64,000 nucleotides of DNA from Phoronis australis (lineage: Eukaryota; Phoronida; Phoronidae): assembly GCA_002633005.1 (NCBI GenBank), contig NMRA01000067.1:216752-280751 (forward strand), read 5' to 3'. Shown here piece by piece: positions 43,228 through 55,743 of the stretch. Below the pieces are notes generated by a model. It had not been told where the DNA came from. It did no database searches and was given only the letters and a program-made list of their open reading frames with translations. Made by a program: the position numbers and the translations under genes. Within the stretch, counting starts at the first letter, position 1. The number at the start of each line of letters is the position of its first letter.

Positions 43228-46200
43228 GTAAGTACTTCATAAATTTAGAGTTTCCGGTTCATAAACGCACCCAAAGCAGATTCGCGTGTGGGCAAGTCTT
43301 ATGTAAAAAGTGCAAAGGTACATCTATTGGCACAGGTCGTGGGGGATGTGGGTGAAGGGGTTTCGTGGGTGGAGGGGGTCATAGCCGGGGTGTGGGGGTG
43401 CAGGCCGTTTTCAAGAACGATCCATTTCAAGGTTAGCGAACCGATCGAGTTGCCCAATCTCGACCGATGAGAGCTGTCAACGTAGGTTTTTTTCAGTCAT
43501 GGTAATAACTACCTCTGGATGAACCAAAGTACACGTTAACACGACGAAATTAGTAAAATTTCTAATTGAGAGCACCCCAAACCCCGTGGGATCCCCGTCG
43601 TGCCATGTTCGGCCCGGGTTGCCCCTTAAGAATCTGCCTCTCCGGATTACCTGGATTACACAGCGATAGAACATCTCCTTTGTCCCGAAGGTCAAAAACT
43701 GAGCGTATTACTTTTATTTACCTAGTTTTGGCCGTCAGGCACATTTTTACAAGCCATGTCGGAAACAGTCGAGATTTATGTCCGTGGATGATATTCCCGA
43801 TACCAACGGTTTAAAAGTGCCAAATTAAAGGTATTTGCAAGAAAGGGGATTCTGTTCACTTTAAAGTTAAACCGACGAACTTGCTTAATCCACCGTGACT
43901 TGCTCCGCATTTTCTTGTCTTTGATTTATATCGGGAAGGCGACTAACATGACTCACCCAACACTCGACAACAAGAACGAACAACGCCGAGGCGACAAAAG
44001 GGCTTTGGCGGATATTGCGGCATTGTGGGAAAGACGAGATTCAACTGTCGCTGCTCGCTGGTTCCCTGCGTGCCGCAAGGTGGTAGTAAGCAGACAGGTA
44101 TCACTTATCTCTCTGGTTCCCAGCGTGCCGCTAGGTGGTCAATAACCAGCTCGCAGGTAGCACTAATTTCGCTCGGGAAATTTTTTTACAGCGACGTTTC
44201 TGATTGGCTAGTTGAATTCTCAACAGGCAGCGCTTTACGCAAACAAACTGGCATGACTGATGGACTGAAGTGTAAACGTGGTCTGCTGTACAGAAAAATC
44301 GTTGCTTAAAATTCATGTTCAATGAGGAAATGTGAATCCTAGAAATTGTAGTTGCGCCTTTTCGGAGTGCATCTTTCTACTGTCTATGACTTTTGTTTAC
44401 GATAGTGTCCTGTATTCATACAGTATGAATAACACATCGGTTAAATTGGCCAGATATGTGTTTATTGTACATGTATGTGCTTCAAGCACGCGGCTATTAA
44501 ACATTACTGCAGGAACGAAATAGTTTCTGCGACGCCACTTGCATGACAAGGCTAAAAATCGTTCACAGTCCGCCATTTTTTCACGGTGTTGGAAAGCTAA
44601 CCAATGACTGCTGAGGTTACATCGACCGGCTAAAGCACGTGCCACTGCGTGATACCTGCGTGTTGGCCATACACGTAGGGAACCAGCGAGTCACTTAATT
44701 TTCCTCGGGGAAATTTTTTTACACCGGCGTTTCTGATTGGCTGGTCGAATGCTCAACAGGCAGCACTTTGCGCAAACAAACTGGCATGACTGATGGAGGA
44801 AGTGTAAATGTGGTCTGTTCTCACTGACAAATCGGTGCTTAAAATTCATGTTCAAGAAATGTGAATCCCATAAATTGTGGTTGCGCCTTTTCGGAGTGCA
44901 TCTGTCTATTATCGTTGACTTTTGTTGACGTTGCTGTCCTGAATTCGCATAGGAATGGCACACTAGTTAAACCGGCCAGGTGATTGCGTGTTTATTGTTC
45001 ATGTGTGTGCTTCAAGCACGCGGCTATTGAACATTACTGCAGAAACGAAATAGTTGCTGCTACGACACTTGACAAGGCTAAAAATCGTTTGTTAGTCCGC
45101 CATTTTCTCACTTTGTTGTAAAGCTAGCCAATGACTGCCGAGGTTACATCAACCAATGATAAAGCGCGTGCTACTGCGTGATACCTGCGTGCTGACTCGG
45201 CACGCAGGGAACCACCGCTGTGTAGTCCGGAACGGCGCTTGGTTCTACCTTATAATACTCCTTTTTCATAAACAACGAATTTGTTGGTTTTTGATTTGCC
45301 TGTTTATGTATCTACGAAAATCGATTGATTCATGAATAATTTTTGACAGTTAGATTATTTTCTCAGAATTGATTATGCTTCAGTGAACACTGTTGAAGAT
45401 TGAAGTTGGGAAAATCTCTGTCGTGCATTACCTGAATAGCGAAGTACATAAGGGGATTTTTGTCTATATGAAATAACTCTAAATGATATTACAGACAATT
45501 GGGTAATTGCTAACGAACTTGCCAGAAACGTACCAAGGTTGGTAGACTAATGTCTGCTTGGATCAACGAAATAAGAGCTTTTCAAACCCTAATGTTTCAT
45601 GCTAAAACCTTCTTCAGAATATCATGGAAAAAAACGATCAAAGAAATACTGCCAGACTTCGAACTGAATTCCGACTTCTTGACGAATATAACTACAATAA
45701 GGGACGTCATGGCGCATAGGACTGGAATTGTGTCGAACGACCTCACTTGGCTACTTGGTGAACTTGACCGAGACGACTTATACAGGCAGGTTTATGAGTT
45801 ATGTACTTTTTACACGAGAACACGTATCGTTAATTCCTACTGGTTAATTTTGTTCATGTTCATTTTCATTTTTCTTATTTCAGGTTTTTGCTTTTTTAGC
45901 GGATGTAGACTTTTGTGTTTGAAACTATCGATCGCGGAGAAGTTGAAACAGTCTTTAATAAGCTTGCTTTTACAAATTATTTACCACCTTTTTACCAAAT
46001 ATTTTGCCCTATCAATTTCGGATTGAAAGGGTGGCCATGGCGTCCCCCTAAAATCCTCCTTTGGGGGCTGCGAATGTATGATGGGCAAAATCCTGGCTTA
46101 TACTTTACCCTGGCTTCCTCTAACTCAAAATCCTAGATCCGCCCCTTCTTATTATCATATAATTCACTGTTTATTTTGTTTCAACTGACCTCCACTTTCC

Positions 46201-49200
46201 ACGACGATTTTTACTGCCATCAACACTGAAACGTCGCGCAAAATCCAATACAGAGGATCGGTACAAACAGCAGTCGTGTAATTCTACAAGGTCTTCACCA
46301 AAAAGTGCTTTATTTCAGCTGAAAAAGAAAATGTATTTTAAGCAGTCCACAGTACGGAGTAATACACAAATGTCCACTGAAAATAATATGCTCACTATTG
46401 TTTGCTTTCCGTTTGGAGAGACAGGTTTGCTCTTAAATTTTAAAAATTCGTTCATGTGGGTCCATGTGTATTTTGACAGGTTTGCTGTTTTTTATTCAGC
46501 ATCGACCTTTAAGGTCACATGCAGTGCAATCCAAAATTGCAAATTTCAAACTAGAATAAAACACATTTAGCCGTGGCGAATCTTTCAAATGTTTCCGTTC
46601 TCTTCTATCACAGTCTATTGGTCTATGGCTTTATCACGACTTACAGGAACGCTATCTCGTCGTACTGAAAGCAAAACCAAACAAAGGATTCTACACCATT
46701 AGAAGACTAGTGGTGACACTTTTTAACTACTTCTTCATCTTATTGTAATAGTATTGACATTTTTTGTGTAGGTAATCCTATGAAAATGTAAAATTAATAC
46801 AATTTAACTAAATCGAATGATTGTGTGAGCGTAAAAGACTAAGAAAGTGCTTCCCTTTATCCTTTCCTCTACCCCCACTTTTGAAATAATCTCATGTTAA
46901 TTGTACGTCCAATCACTGTAAATTATTTTGATATTCTTATTTCTGCATGGTGAACGGATATTTTTGTTGTACGGAAATGTAGCTGTGGCCACCCAACCCC
47001 AGCCATATCTACTAACTATTCAAAAATATGATTTCTGGGTAAATAAATGTATTTAACTGAATAAAATATGAACCAGAACAACAGTTTTCAAAGGTGTTGT
47101 TGCACGGGGCTTTCATGTTTCTTTTGTCTAAAGTCACTTTATACGAAAAAATCTCATAATATTCCAGGCGTCTTAAATTTAGCAGTGCTAAATATGAAGC
47201 AGATTTTCGTGATGTTCTTCGGTACAACAACGTCGTCTTCTCGATTGCTGCGAAGTTGAGTGAAAAACTGGGAGGGAAAACTTGGGAAACGCTCATGGAA
47301 GAACGAATATTCAAACCTCTCGGTATGACGGCGTCCACATTCTACGACAAGCAGGCTCCCGACTGGACAAACTTTGCCAAAGCCTATGTGAAATATAGCA
47401 AAAGTGCCAACTGGACGTTGAGAGACTCTCGAGTTATCAGGTGTGGTTGAATTTTACTATATTATACATGGTCCGATCTAAGATTTGTCTATCTCACAAT
47501 GAATGGTTTTATTAGATCTGCTTGGCAACTTGCGAAATTGAAACTAGCTAGAATTAAACGTTACTGTACACGGAGTACAGCCGGTTAGCAATCAATCGGA
47601 GAGTTTCGGAAACAAAGGTGTGCTGAACGGGACGACTTGTTAGAGTTAATAAATCTTAAATAATATCAATATGAGAGGAATTCTGAGTTTGATTTATGGT
47701 ATGATTGTCACATGTTAGTGAGCAAACTGCTTTGTTCACGTTAACTGACAATTTTTATAACAACAAAGCAGTATCAGCACGATGATTAGAAGCATTTACC
47801 AAAAAGGTCCCTTTTCCTTGAAAACATTGATTTCCAAGAATTCTTGTGAAGATTTATTTAGATGCACAATATGGGGGTGATTTGGAACTCACATGCCAAT
47901 CTTTGTGTTCAAATTTTGTAAAAAATAGCCTTCTAAATGTAAAGAGGCTTGAATCGTACAAATTGTTAGCGTTCTAGTCAATTGTGTTGTTTAGAAGACT
48001 GCCAGGCTCAACGCACATGTACCAAGCTGTGACATCTGACTCAGATATGGACACTGGGACTCGTCTCAATGTAATTTGATTTGCTTGTGGCACTTGTCTC
48101 GTTGCATATCCCGAATTCTTGGCAAGTGGTGTTAAGGACGAAATGTTCGAAGAATTTTATGAATAACCTTATCAACTACGTTGCTGAAATGTAGAACCGT
48201 GCTCTTTTTGGTGAACCTAAAAACTACAAATTGCACACCAAGCACAACTACATATCCATACGGACAGTTCAATGAATCGGCCTGTTTCCTGTATCGTAAC
48301 CTTTTACTAGGAAAATACTGCGAATATAAGCAAGGGCAAGCGTGTGAAACCTAATTTCTTTGATTATCGAATGAAACAATTGAGTTCTGCCTTTTTCCGG
48401 CAGAATTTAATTTTTTTATTTTTATGCGCCCACATTATTTATGTGCCGTCACCTGTCTGGGCATCAGTTGTCTGGGTGTCCGACGTCCGTCGATGTATCT
48501 CCTAAACCCCTGCAGTATCTTTAAGAGAGTTTACAGGAGCGTTCAGCTATAAAGTTTTACCTTAATCCTTTGCAGGACCTATGTGAAACGTTGCAAGTGT
48601 TGTCCTATAAATATGCTGCCCGCGACACTGACTCGGGCTGTGGCGTTCGCCTTTGTATCTTGAGAGTTATCCTTCGGTTTTTCATGAAATTTAGCAAACA
48701 TGTTTCTGTTATGAAAATGACAATACCAGTTTGGAACTCGAAGTACTCTGCGCAACCATTATTTTCGGGTGATCCAGTGTGTACGCTCCGAATCATTATG
48801 GAAATTGTCAGATATGTTCCTACCGACAAGAGCACGACTGACATGCATTTTCAAATGGGTCCATCTACTGTGGTGCTCCTTAATGACATTTTTTATATCT
48901 GCGGCTGATTCTTCTTTAACTCCACCTTGCAAGGATTTTTGGAAATTTAGCAAGCGTATTCATAGTACCTTAACAACAGACGGATGAATCGGACTACCAC
49001 TTCTCCTCCTGGTGATGTTTGTTTACATTCGCTTGTGTTGGAGTTCCTTGACGGGTTTTCATGAAATCTAGCAAGTGCAACGGTCGACGTTAAAAGCCAG
49101 GTCTTATTTGACGATCTGTCAAAAATCTCAGGTCGCCAAACAAAATATGAGGTCGCCAAAATTGGAAACGAAGTCACCGCCACCGACTACTGAGGTTCCC

Positions 49201-52200
49201 TGTTCGGTGTAACATTCCGTCGACCAAAAAAATAATGGAAAATAAAATAAAATAAAAAGGGCGTGTGGCTGTAACGGCAACCATTTTCCTTGCCCTCCCA
49301 TAATTTTCCTCGCAGGCGTACGCACATTCAGTCTCTAACCCAGTTATTGCTCTTACCACCGACGTACGCAGGAGGCAGACGACCGACCGATCGTGTCCAA
49401 TTTTTTCCCAATAATCCCGACTTCTGTCTGTTTACTTCCTGTGGTAATTTCAAGGTGGTAGCAAATGCGTTCAATTCACGAAATAAACGGAACAATTGTG
49501 AATCAAAGATAATAATTCTAGAAACACTATAAGTCAACACGAACCATAAAACGAATTTAGAGGAAAATGTTGTCTGACTTTGATACTCGCAGTGACGACT
49601 CCGTGGCGGACTTGGAATTTTCCCAGGTCTCCTGAGCACAAGTTTTCTACTTAGGAGACTACGACGTCTTCTCATTTTAGACAGATTCGACATATTCTGT
49701 GCCATCTATTGGCCATGTTTATGAATACAATAAACGTTCCTAGAAGAAGACCCTGCATGCGGTGCAATCGTGGGAGCATTTCAGAGCTTCACGTTGCTCT
49801 TGTCACGAATACAAGAGAATGCCTAGACTTTCCTGACTGCGCATGGCTCGGGCCCGCCCACGCACAAAATTCTTCTCTCGTGTATGCTATTCCCTTTTCG
49901 TAGGGGACACTTTTCGTGAAACATACCCCTGGGGACGATGGATAGTGGATTTTGCAAATAGACAACGTATACAGGGTATGTCTAATCTCTTTCTATATCC
50001 AATATTTACCGAGTCCTGTTGAAACCTGTCTATTACACAAAACTGTAGTCGAAAACGGCTGAGGCGTAATGCTGCAAATACAAAGAATTGCTATTTGGTA
50101 CATGGGCCAGAGGCCCGGTTGCACAAAACAGACAGGGCGTTGGTTCTATAGCTTACTGCTCTGTTTGATTACAACCAGAGTTGATTTAATATGTTTACTA
50201 TAGAATACTAGAGAACATTCTTGTAAATTCCAGCACATAAGTGATTTATTAGTATAGAACGGTGATTGAGTAGATTCCGGAAAGTTCTAGCATCCGCGGC
50301 GGCAGTGTAATGTGGACGTTAGGCTGAACGAGGGCACATTGCTCTAGGGCAAATAGTTTTAGGATACCTCGTAGTGCGAACACTACTCATACGTAGCGGT
50401 ATGTCAGTTACATGTTATGCTTGCTATCGCATCACCATGATTAACTGTGTGATTCAGCCCAAATTTCCAATAGCCTGTCTGTCGACAGATTTGCCTTTCT
50501 CACATTAGCTTTGAACAATTGCAAGCAGCGACAACTTTAGCGAATGTGGATCTATTTCAATGACCTTCTCTCAAGGTGTTGCTCTAGTTCAAACACTTGA
50601 AAATACATCAAACCAAATTAAGTTATAATGTTTTTCTCTTTACTTTAATCCATCTGCCTTTTTGGACACAATATTGTACCTCGGCCGAAATCAAAAAAAA
50701 AACAAAAAAACGATCGATTACTCTCGTCTATTTCTTGACTCCATTCTTGATGTTTCAGTTCATTTTTCTTTCTTCGTCAACATTCTGAGTTGAAAATATC
50801 ACGATGAATAAAATGTTTACAAAGGCGCAGTTAGGCAATAACTCGGCATCCGCCCATCTCCAATAGCCACGAAGTGTACCCCAGCTTGAGGACAACCCAG
50901 TTCAGAGCCTGGGTGAAACGATTAGCGCGTTGACGAAAAGGTCCTAATTTATTTCAAATAATATTAAGAACTCAACGTATAATTTGCTGCAGGTATTGAA
51001 CCAAGCTAAAACTTGTGGCAACAACGAAGACAAAATAGCTGAAGAAAGGACAAGCAGTCCACGAATGCGCTGAAAATTTACAGAACACTATTGAGGATAT
51101 TCAATTGGGATTTTTTTCTTGGAGAAGCCACAGATCCTGTAATCGGGCCTTGGACAGTATGTTTGCTGTTGCTGTGTAGTCATTTCTTTTACTTATCACT
51201 GAACGATTCATCATTTTATTAAAAAATGTATAGGAAACAAACGTGCTTTTATGTTTTTTAATGAAGATAACACGATTTCTCAGTTACACAATGCGTCCTG
51301 ACAGTTAACAGTTAACAAGGTTCAAGCTTTTCATTATCAGAAAACTAGTTTTACAACATTTGAACACAAAAGTTGGCATTTGTGTTAGAAGCATCCTCTA
51401 TTTTGTTGCTACCAAATAATTTTAAATGAGATCTGTTGGAAATCAGAGTGTTGAGCAAATTTGCGGACATTTTCGCCAACACCGCATACTTTATCTAAAA
51501 ATTGTCACGGAAACGACTCGGCGTGTTCACTAAACGAAGACACACCATCACACCTAAATCAGCCACGTGTTTGCTCTCAGATTGACGAATATTTAAAATT
51601 AAATAAGTTATAAACTTAAATTTCACCAGTCGTCCCGTTCAGCGCGCCGTTGTTGTGGAAACCTTGGAAATTAGCCGGTTGCACTTGGGCACTTTCGTAC
51701 ACGCATTTCTTATACAACGTATGTATTGTTTAGTTTTACTGGTCTTTTCATGTATGAAGTCTTTGTCGATGTACCGTGCGATGTTTAGTTTGGGCTTGGG
51801 TATAATACATAACATTTCCAATAACAAAATGCATCATATATAATGTAAACTTCTCCATTGAATCCCTTACAATTATTCCAAAGGTTCCCAAGAAATAAGC
51901 TTTTAAAATATTTCATAAAAAGCAATGTCCTTAGTCGAAACTGTTTCTTTAGACTGTTTCTCGATTTCTAAATTCTGTGATGTGTGTGGTTTTGTAATTT
52001 TAGTTCTGTAGGCGCGATAGGTCCCGCTGCCTCGATAGCGTCCACTGTTGAAGACATGGCGAAGTATTTGAAGTTTTTGGTCTCTGAGGGTAAGACGGAG
52101 GACAACCGTACCCTGGTCCCCTCTAAGGTTCTCCAAGGAGTCTTCTATCCCGTTATGGTTTTACCTCAGCCCTGGTTTGGCGGTGCTATGAGTCTAAACA

Positions 52201-53411
52201 GCGCCCCTTTTAAATGGTCGTTGGATTATTACGCCAAAGGTTGGATGGTTGGTTGGTACAAAGGTAACGTCAAGTTATTGATAGATTCTATACACAGCCA
52301 CGCGTAAACATCCCCACAGAATACACAGGAAGAGTTAAAGCTTCTATAAACTTGCATTCCGTCTAAAAAGCAAAATTTTGATTTAGACCAAATACCATAA
52401 TCAGTCAGCTATTAAAGCAGACACTGGGTACACATGTATGAGTGACCCGGTTTCTTGTGCAAGTCCAAGTGACCACTCAGTATCTATAAAGTAGATCATA
52501 GTTTGTAGGATTAATCACATGTTGCAGCAACCTAGTAGAAATTTGGTAATTTAGCTTGGACTTGTGAACTGATCCGTAACTTGGTTAAATAGACATGATG
52601 ACTAGCCCAAGATGGCGTGGGGGAATTGTGTAGCAAGTTTTCTTCATTTTGTTCGTTAGTATTGCTTATCGCTCGTGTTTTTCCAGGTCACAAAATACTT
52701 GCACACGGTGGTAATTTGTTTGGTCACGACTGTTTTATGACGTACATCCCGGGAAAAAAGAGCGCCATCTACACTTTTGCAAACGGACCCTCGTCGATCC
52801 CGTCCATTAAAGCCAACATTCTGCTGCACAACTACATTGTTGACGTGGCACGTGGCGACACACCTTGGCTTAATGGCTCTACAGCATGTTCATATCCACA
52901 ACCGTGGGGAAGTGCAGACAACTTTTACTACAGCCTGCCAATCTTCAACTTCCCGAGGAATCTCTCACTTTCTCGACCCATTGATGAGTACTTGGGCACT
53001 TTTGGAAACTTTGCTCTGGGAAATCTTACAGTAATTAAAAATGAAGACGGTCGATTACAGATGAATTATGGCATACACGGAAAATTAGTCTTATATCCTC
53101 AAGCAGAGAAAGACAAGTTTTTCGTTGAAGCAAAAGAACCGATGGCGCATATCCCTGAAGTGAACTCTCGATTCAGCAAATTTCGTTATGTCCATTTCGC
53201 TGACGCCGTTAATGGGAAATTAAATAAGGTAAACGTGGCCGTGTTTAATTTTATGGACCCGCCAATATTTGTGAGAAATCAAAAACTATCGGATGCCTCA
53301 ATGCCACACAGTGATCCCTGTGACATCTCTGGTTCACCACAGTCTCCGCCAGGTTCGCGCGTGTTTCTACTCGTCTTGAGTTTTCTTCTGCATCACGTCT
53401 ATTTGTCGTAG
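42926..53411 (+). CDS. Secreted serine beta-lactamase-like / PBP-like protein, tandem copy 2 (575 aa, 5 exons)
   Basis: Exons 42926-43227, 45618-45785, 47168-47440, 52004-52263 and 52687-53411 total 1728 nt, an exact frame with the same intron phases as copy 1. A signal peptide (MEPYSLTVAVLLVACF) starts the protein. Active-site motifs are intact: SVSK (Ser84, Lys87), YNN (176-178) and HGG (341-343). The second-motif region reads HRTGI, the more usual form, against HRTAI in copy 1. The C-terminal domain begins IDEYLGTFG, and the last 25 or so residues look like a GPI signal (VFLLVLSFLLHHV). It is two residues shorter than copy 1: one lost before the exon 1 junction (SEKG against MNENG), one in the GGG/GG stretch of exon 3. 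The expected role is as for copy 1, a cell-surface hydrolase or transpeptidase-like enzyme of unknown substrate. Confidence 0.88.
43428..44040. repeat. Intron segment homologous to gene 3 intron 1
   Basis: Blocks ttagcgaaccgatcgagtt, ccaatctcgaccg, atgtcggaaa and cgacgaacttgcttaat occur in the same order at 61560-62160, which shows that the duplication covers introns. Short open frames here are broken in one copy and are not genes. Confidence 0.7.
44055..44689. mobile_element. TCGCTGGTTCCCTG MITE, uninterrupted copy
   Basis: Its ends TCGCTGGTTCCCTG (44055) and GGGAACCAGCGA (ending 44689) and its whole interior match the MITE flanks at 33 and 37 kb, including gattggctagttgaattct, tcaagcacgcggctatt and gccactgcgtgatacctgcg. 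Confidence 0.75.
44690..45216. mobile_element. TCGCTGGTTCCCTG MITE, second tandem copy lacking its left end
   Basis: It repeats the preceding unit in the same orientation, starting about 60 bp into the element at tcacttaattttcctcgg, and has its own right end (cacgcagggaacca). The two units abut directly. Confidence 0.7.
45618..45785 (+). CDS. Gene 2 exon 2, ending at a GC donor
   Basis: The exon encodes ISWKKTIKEILPDFEL, TNITTIRDVMAHRTGI and ELDRDDLY. It ends TACAG followed by gcaggt, as in gene 1, and only this end keeps frame with exon 3. Confidence 0.8.
45786..47167 (+). other. Gene 2 intron 2, inferred GC-AG intron with a MITE
   Basis: The donor is gcaggt and the acceptor aatattccag. 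The AGGGGCGGATC-type MITE at 46024-46147 is inserted here and is absent from gene 1, accounting for part of the extra length. Confidence 0.7.
46024..46147 (-). mobile_element. MITE 'AGGGGCGGATCCAGGA' family, copy 2 (inverted)
   Basis: It is the reverse complement of the family at 32272-32437, ending in atcctagatccgcccctt. It lies in intron 2 of gene 2. Confidence 0.65.
47168..47440 (+). CDS. Gene 2 exon 3: YxN motif
   Basis: The exon encodes RLKFSSAKYEADFRDV, RYNNVVFSIAAKLSE and TWETLMEERIFKPLGM. The donor is gtgtgg. It is nearly identical to gene 1 exon 3 except for one lost codon. Confidence 0.88.
47441..52003 (+). other. Gene 2 intron 3 (4.6 kb)
   Basis: It aligns in patches with the 1.3-kb intron 3 of gene 1. 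Extra material includes the degenerate repeat at 48420-49090 and two inverted related segments near 47580-47650 and 51620-51685. No gene is seen. Confidence 0.6.
48420..49090. repeat. Degenerate dispersed repeat, relative of 14455-15345
   Basis: It shares gtatctcctaaac-type, ttgcaggacctatgtgaaa and the cgcccacat start with the intron 1 repeat of gene 1. Confidence 0.5.
52004..52263 (+). CDS. Gene 2 exon 4
   Basis: The exon encodes SVGAIGPAASIASTVEDM through GVFYPVMVLPQPWFGG to GWMVGWYK. The acceptor is gtaattttag and the donor gtaacg; phases are as in gene 1. The G-P-A-G of copy 1 is G-P-A-A here. Confidence 0.88.
52264..52686 (+). other. Gene 2 intron 4
   Basis: The GT-AG intron of 423 bp ends gtttttccag. 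No internal feature is visible. Confidence 0.75.
52687..53411 (+). CDS. Gene 2 exon 5: HGG motif, DUF3471-like domain, GPI-type tail
   Basis: The exon encodes HKILAHGGNLFGHDCF, the IDEYLGTFG domain and the tail DISGSPQSPPGSR followed by VFLLVLSFLL, then TAG. It is the same length as gene 1 exon 5 (725 nt), with no indels. Confidence 0.88.
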
Positions 53412-53549
53412 GTTAGCAGTTGACAATTCACAATATTTTAAGGCTGCCAATATGTTTTCAAAGACGCGAGTAGATTTATATTCAAAATATGACTGAAGTG
53501 CACGTAGAGATGTTCAGCTAAAATAACGCGTCAATAAGGCATGCGATAT

Positions 53550-54375
53550 TTTACATATAGTTCATCCCACATACATAGGAATACTACTGCCATATCCTAT
53601 CGCGAATTCACTTCACCTGGCTATGCCCCTCCGAGACCGAAGACAGAAGTATTCCCTAGGTATGTGTGATAACCTATATTTATCCCATATATATGGACTT
53701 ACTTGCATCCCGCAAAACCTTGTTGCCTTGTGCTCCGGTTATATGAAGTCATGTGTATGCCAATAAAGATTTATTTCCTAACGTATTGATTAAATTTTCA
53801 GTTTGTGAAACATACAAGTTAAATTACTGGATAATTAAAAATATCAAACGTTTGTCGGAAACTTAGAAACAATCCATACGGGAATATAGAAGTTGAAACA
53901 TTACCTGAACAGTTGTGCAACAGTGTGCCGTTTTAGCTTCGATGAATTTCTTAAAAAAAAATGCAGGCGGTCTGATACACGTTGTACCAGACGTGCGCAG
54001 GCCTCGCATGTGGGCCCATTGCACTGATCACCTGGAAATATTTTTTTTATGCTTTATTGATATATGGTTAAAACCGAGCTGAGGAGCTAGAAACCTGGCT
54101 CAAGGGTTTAGCAGTGTGACCTGGTGGGACTTGAACCCACGACCTCGAGTAAAGAAAGCGGGCACTTATCAACCAGGCCACACTGCCTCTTCCAATTTCT
54201 TAGTTTTCTTCGTCCATTTTCTTGTCTTAGGTTTTGGACTGTAAATAGTAATAGAAACATTTCCCCTAGTTGATCACAGCATTGGAAAATAACGGTGGAA
54301 ACTGTGCTGGTTTGCTGAACTTAAAATAAGGACTGTGCCGCAAAAAACAAGATTTTACGCGCCACGGAGAGTTGA
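53550..54375. mobile_element. Insertion in the 3' flank of gene 2 (SINE plus LINE-tail-like DNA)
   Basis: About 0.8 kb is absent from the matching flank of gene 1 (20740-20790). The left part holds a small hairpin (cacatacataggaatact / agtattccctaggtatgtg) and a LINE-like 3' end (gccaataaagatttattt near 53758). The right part is the SINE. Confidence 0.55.
53950..54195 (-). mobile_element. tRNA-derived SINE
   Basis: On the minus strand a tRNA-like head (about 54190-54114) carries an A-box-like segment (54180-54169) and a B box GGTTCAAGTCC (54137-54127) with 31 nt between them. The body follows to 53955, where it shares more than 100 bp with 24755-24865. It is not a functional tRNA: the anticodon arm does not fold well and the acceptor stem is imperfect. 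Confidence 0.7.
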
Positions 54376-54800
54376 ACACACGCTAACACAGGACCACTTC
54401 AAATCAAATTGCATTTTTATTCAACTTGGTAGTAAGCCTGTATTCAAAAGTGTTTTTTCGTCAAATTGTTTTTTTTTCTTGATGACGTTGTCTTATTACA
54501 ACCTGTTCTGTCGCTATTGCTTGGCACTGATGTTTGTAAACGACAGGTTCCTCAAGACAGACAGCCTGCAAGTGTATTGTCGGAATGACAGCCGAAGGCA
54601 CCTAGACTTCTTTGCCCTATTGGAAACAAAATAAGACCTTGGCTGCTTCCATGTTTTAACCTCTTAACGCAAGTGCATATTTTGGAATTTCTTGATTCTG
54701 TGCTTTTGTCTAATCAATCTTGTATCTCATACAGTGCTCATGAAGTTTTTGTCATGAAATGGTTAAGAATACCTTTGTTGTTATGGCACTATTAATATGA

Positions 54801-54818
54801 AATAAAATTTACAATAAA
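54801..54818 (+). terminator. Two AATAAA signals, possible poly(A) site of gene 2
   Basis: AATAAA at 54801-54806 and 54813-54818 ends the 3' flank homologous to gene 1. If used, the 3' UTR would include the SINE insertion. Confidence 0.3.
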
Positions 54819-55254
54819 ACGTGTATAAAAGCAGGTCAATTTAATTGTTATTTCTTATGACACGTGCCATGTGTTCCTACTAGGGACGCGCGATCATGAG
54901 TGTCTGTAACTGTTTCGGCCCATCAAACACGGGGGAAAGTCAGCGGACTCACCAATTGTGCGGTAGGTGGGGCTAGTTACAAAACGATCACTCGATTGAC
55001 TGCCACTTTTGATGACCATTGAAGCAACGCCTGCCGATACTGAAACTACTCACCGATATTCTAATAAAATTAGAGCGGTCTAAATCACCTTTCGCATTTG
55101 GTCAAAAATTATTGTAGAGGAAGAATGCTACCCCACGGTTCTTATCAGTAACTGCTCTAAAAAAAAACCGGACTAACGAGCGGACAACACTAGTCCAATT
55201 AGGTAAGCGCAATGGGACCGGTTTGGCCTGGACCATTTACTCGACCGTCCAGTA

Positions 55255-55592
55255 TCAGTGGCGGATCTAAGATAGCATAAGGGGGGCCCAACATTTTGTC
55301 TCGGGCAATTGCGCAAAGCACGATTGCATGCGCGCACCCAGCCTACAACAGGAGGACCCGAATTCCTGGCCGGGGACGTGCACCTCGTACACCTAGGACT
55401 GAAAAAGAAAAACGGACAACGGTTGCGCTGGTGGTCTGAACCGGACACTTGCAATCGGGTCTGAGCTCCCCCGTCAGCCGCATGTTAATTGCCGGGTTAA
55501 TTAATGAACTCCATATTTCCTTACGCTCTTGTTGTTTTTTGCGGCAGCCAGGGGGGGGGCGTCCCCCTCCCCCCCTAAATCCGCCTATGAGT
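55255..55592. mobile_element. MITE 'CAGTGGCGGATCTA' family, copy 3
   Basis: The left end is cagtggcggatctaagat and the right end ctaaatccgcctatgag; the ends are partly inverted. A GCGCGC-MITE-like fragment (55328-55372) is inside. The interior tctcgggcaattgcgcaaag matches copy 4. Confidence 0.6.
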
Positions 55593-55743
55593 ATTCATGC
55601 TTTCCCACGCGATTGCGGAATTCTTCCCGTCATTCCACGCACTCTCGTTGTTGTTACTCGTTGCATACTGTCACTGTACAACTTAAAATACGTATCAAAG
55701 TAAGTCTAATAAGAATAGGAGAAGCAGTATTACTGGTCAGTTA

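Larger units (their letters stand above)
43228..45617 (+). other. Gene 2 intron 1
   Basis: The GT-AG intron has its 43428-44040 segment matching intron 1 of gene 3 (61560-62160). A MITE pair (44055-45216) is inserted immediately after this homology. Confidence 0.75.

Noticed and set aside
47580-51685. A single 4-kb DNA transposon bounded by the inverted segments
   Set aside because: Sequence between them still aligns with gene 1 intron 3, so they are separate insertions or repeats.
10377-53411. Recent horizontal transfer of a bacterial beta-lactamase
   Set aside because: Five phased introns, a eukaryotic signal and GPI tail, and composition like the surroundings point to a long-resident animal family.
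54114-54190. Functional tRNA gene on the minus strand
   Set aside because: The boxes are present, but the anticodon arm and acceptor stem are poor and a SINE body follows directly.
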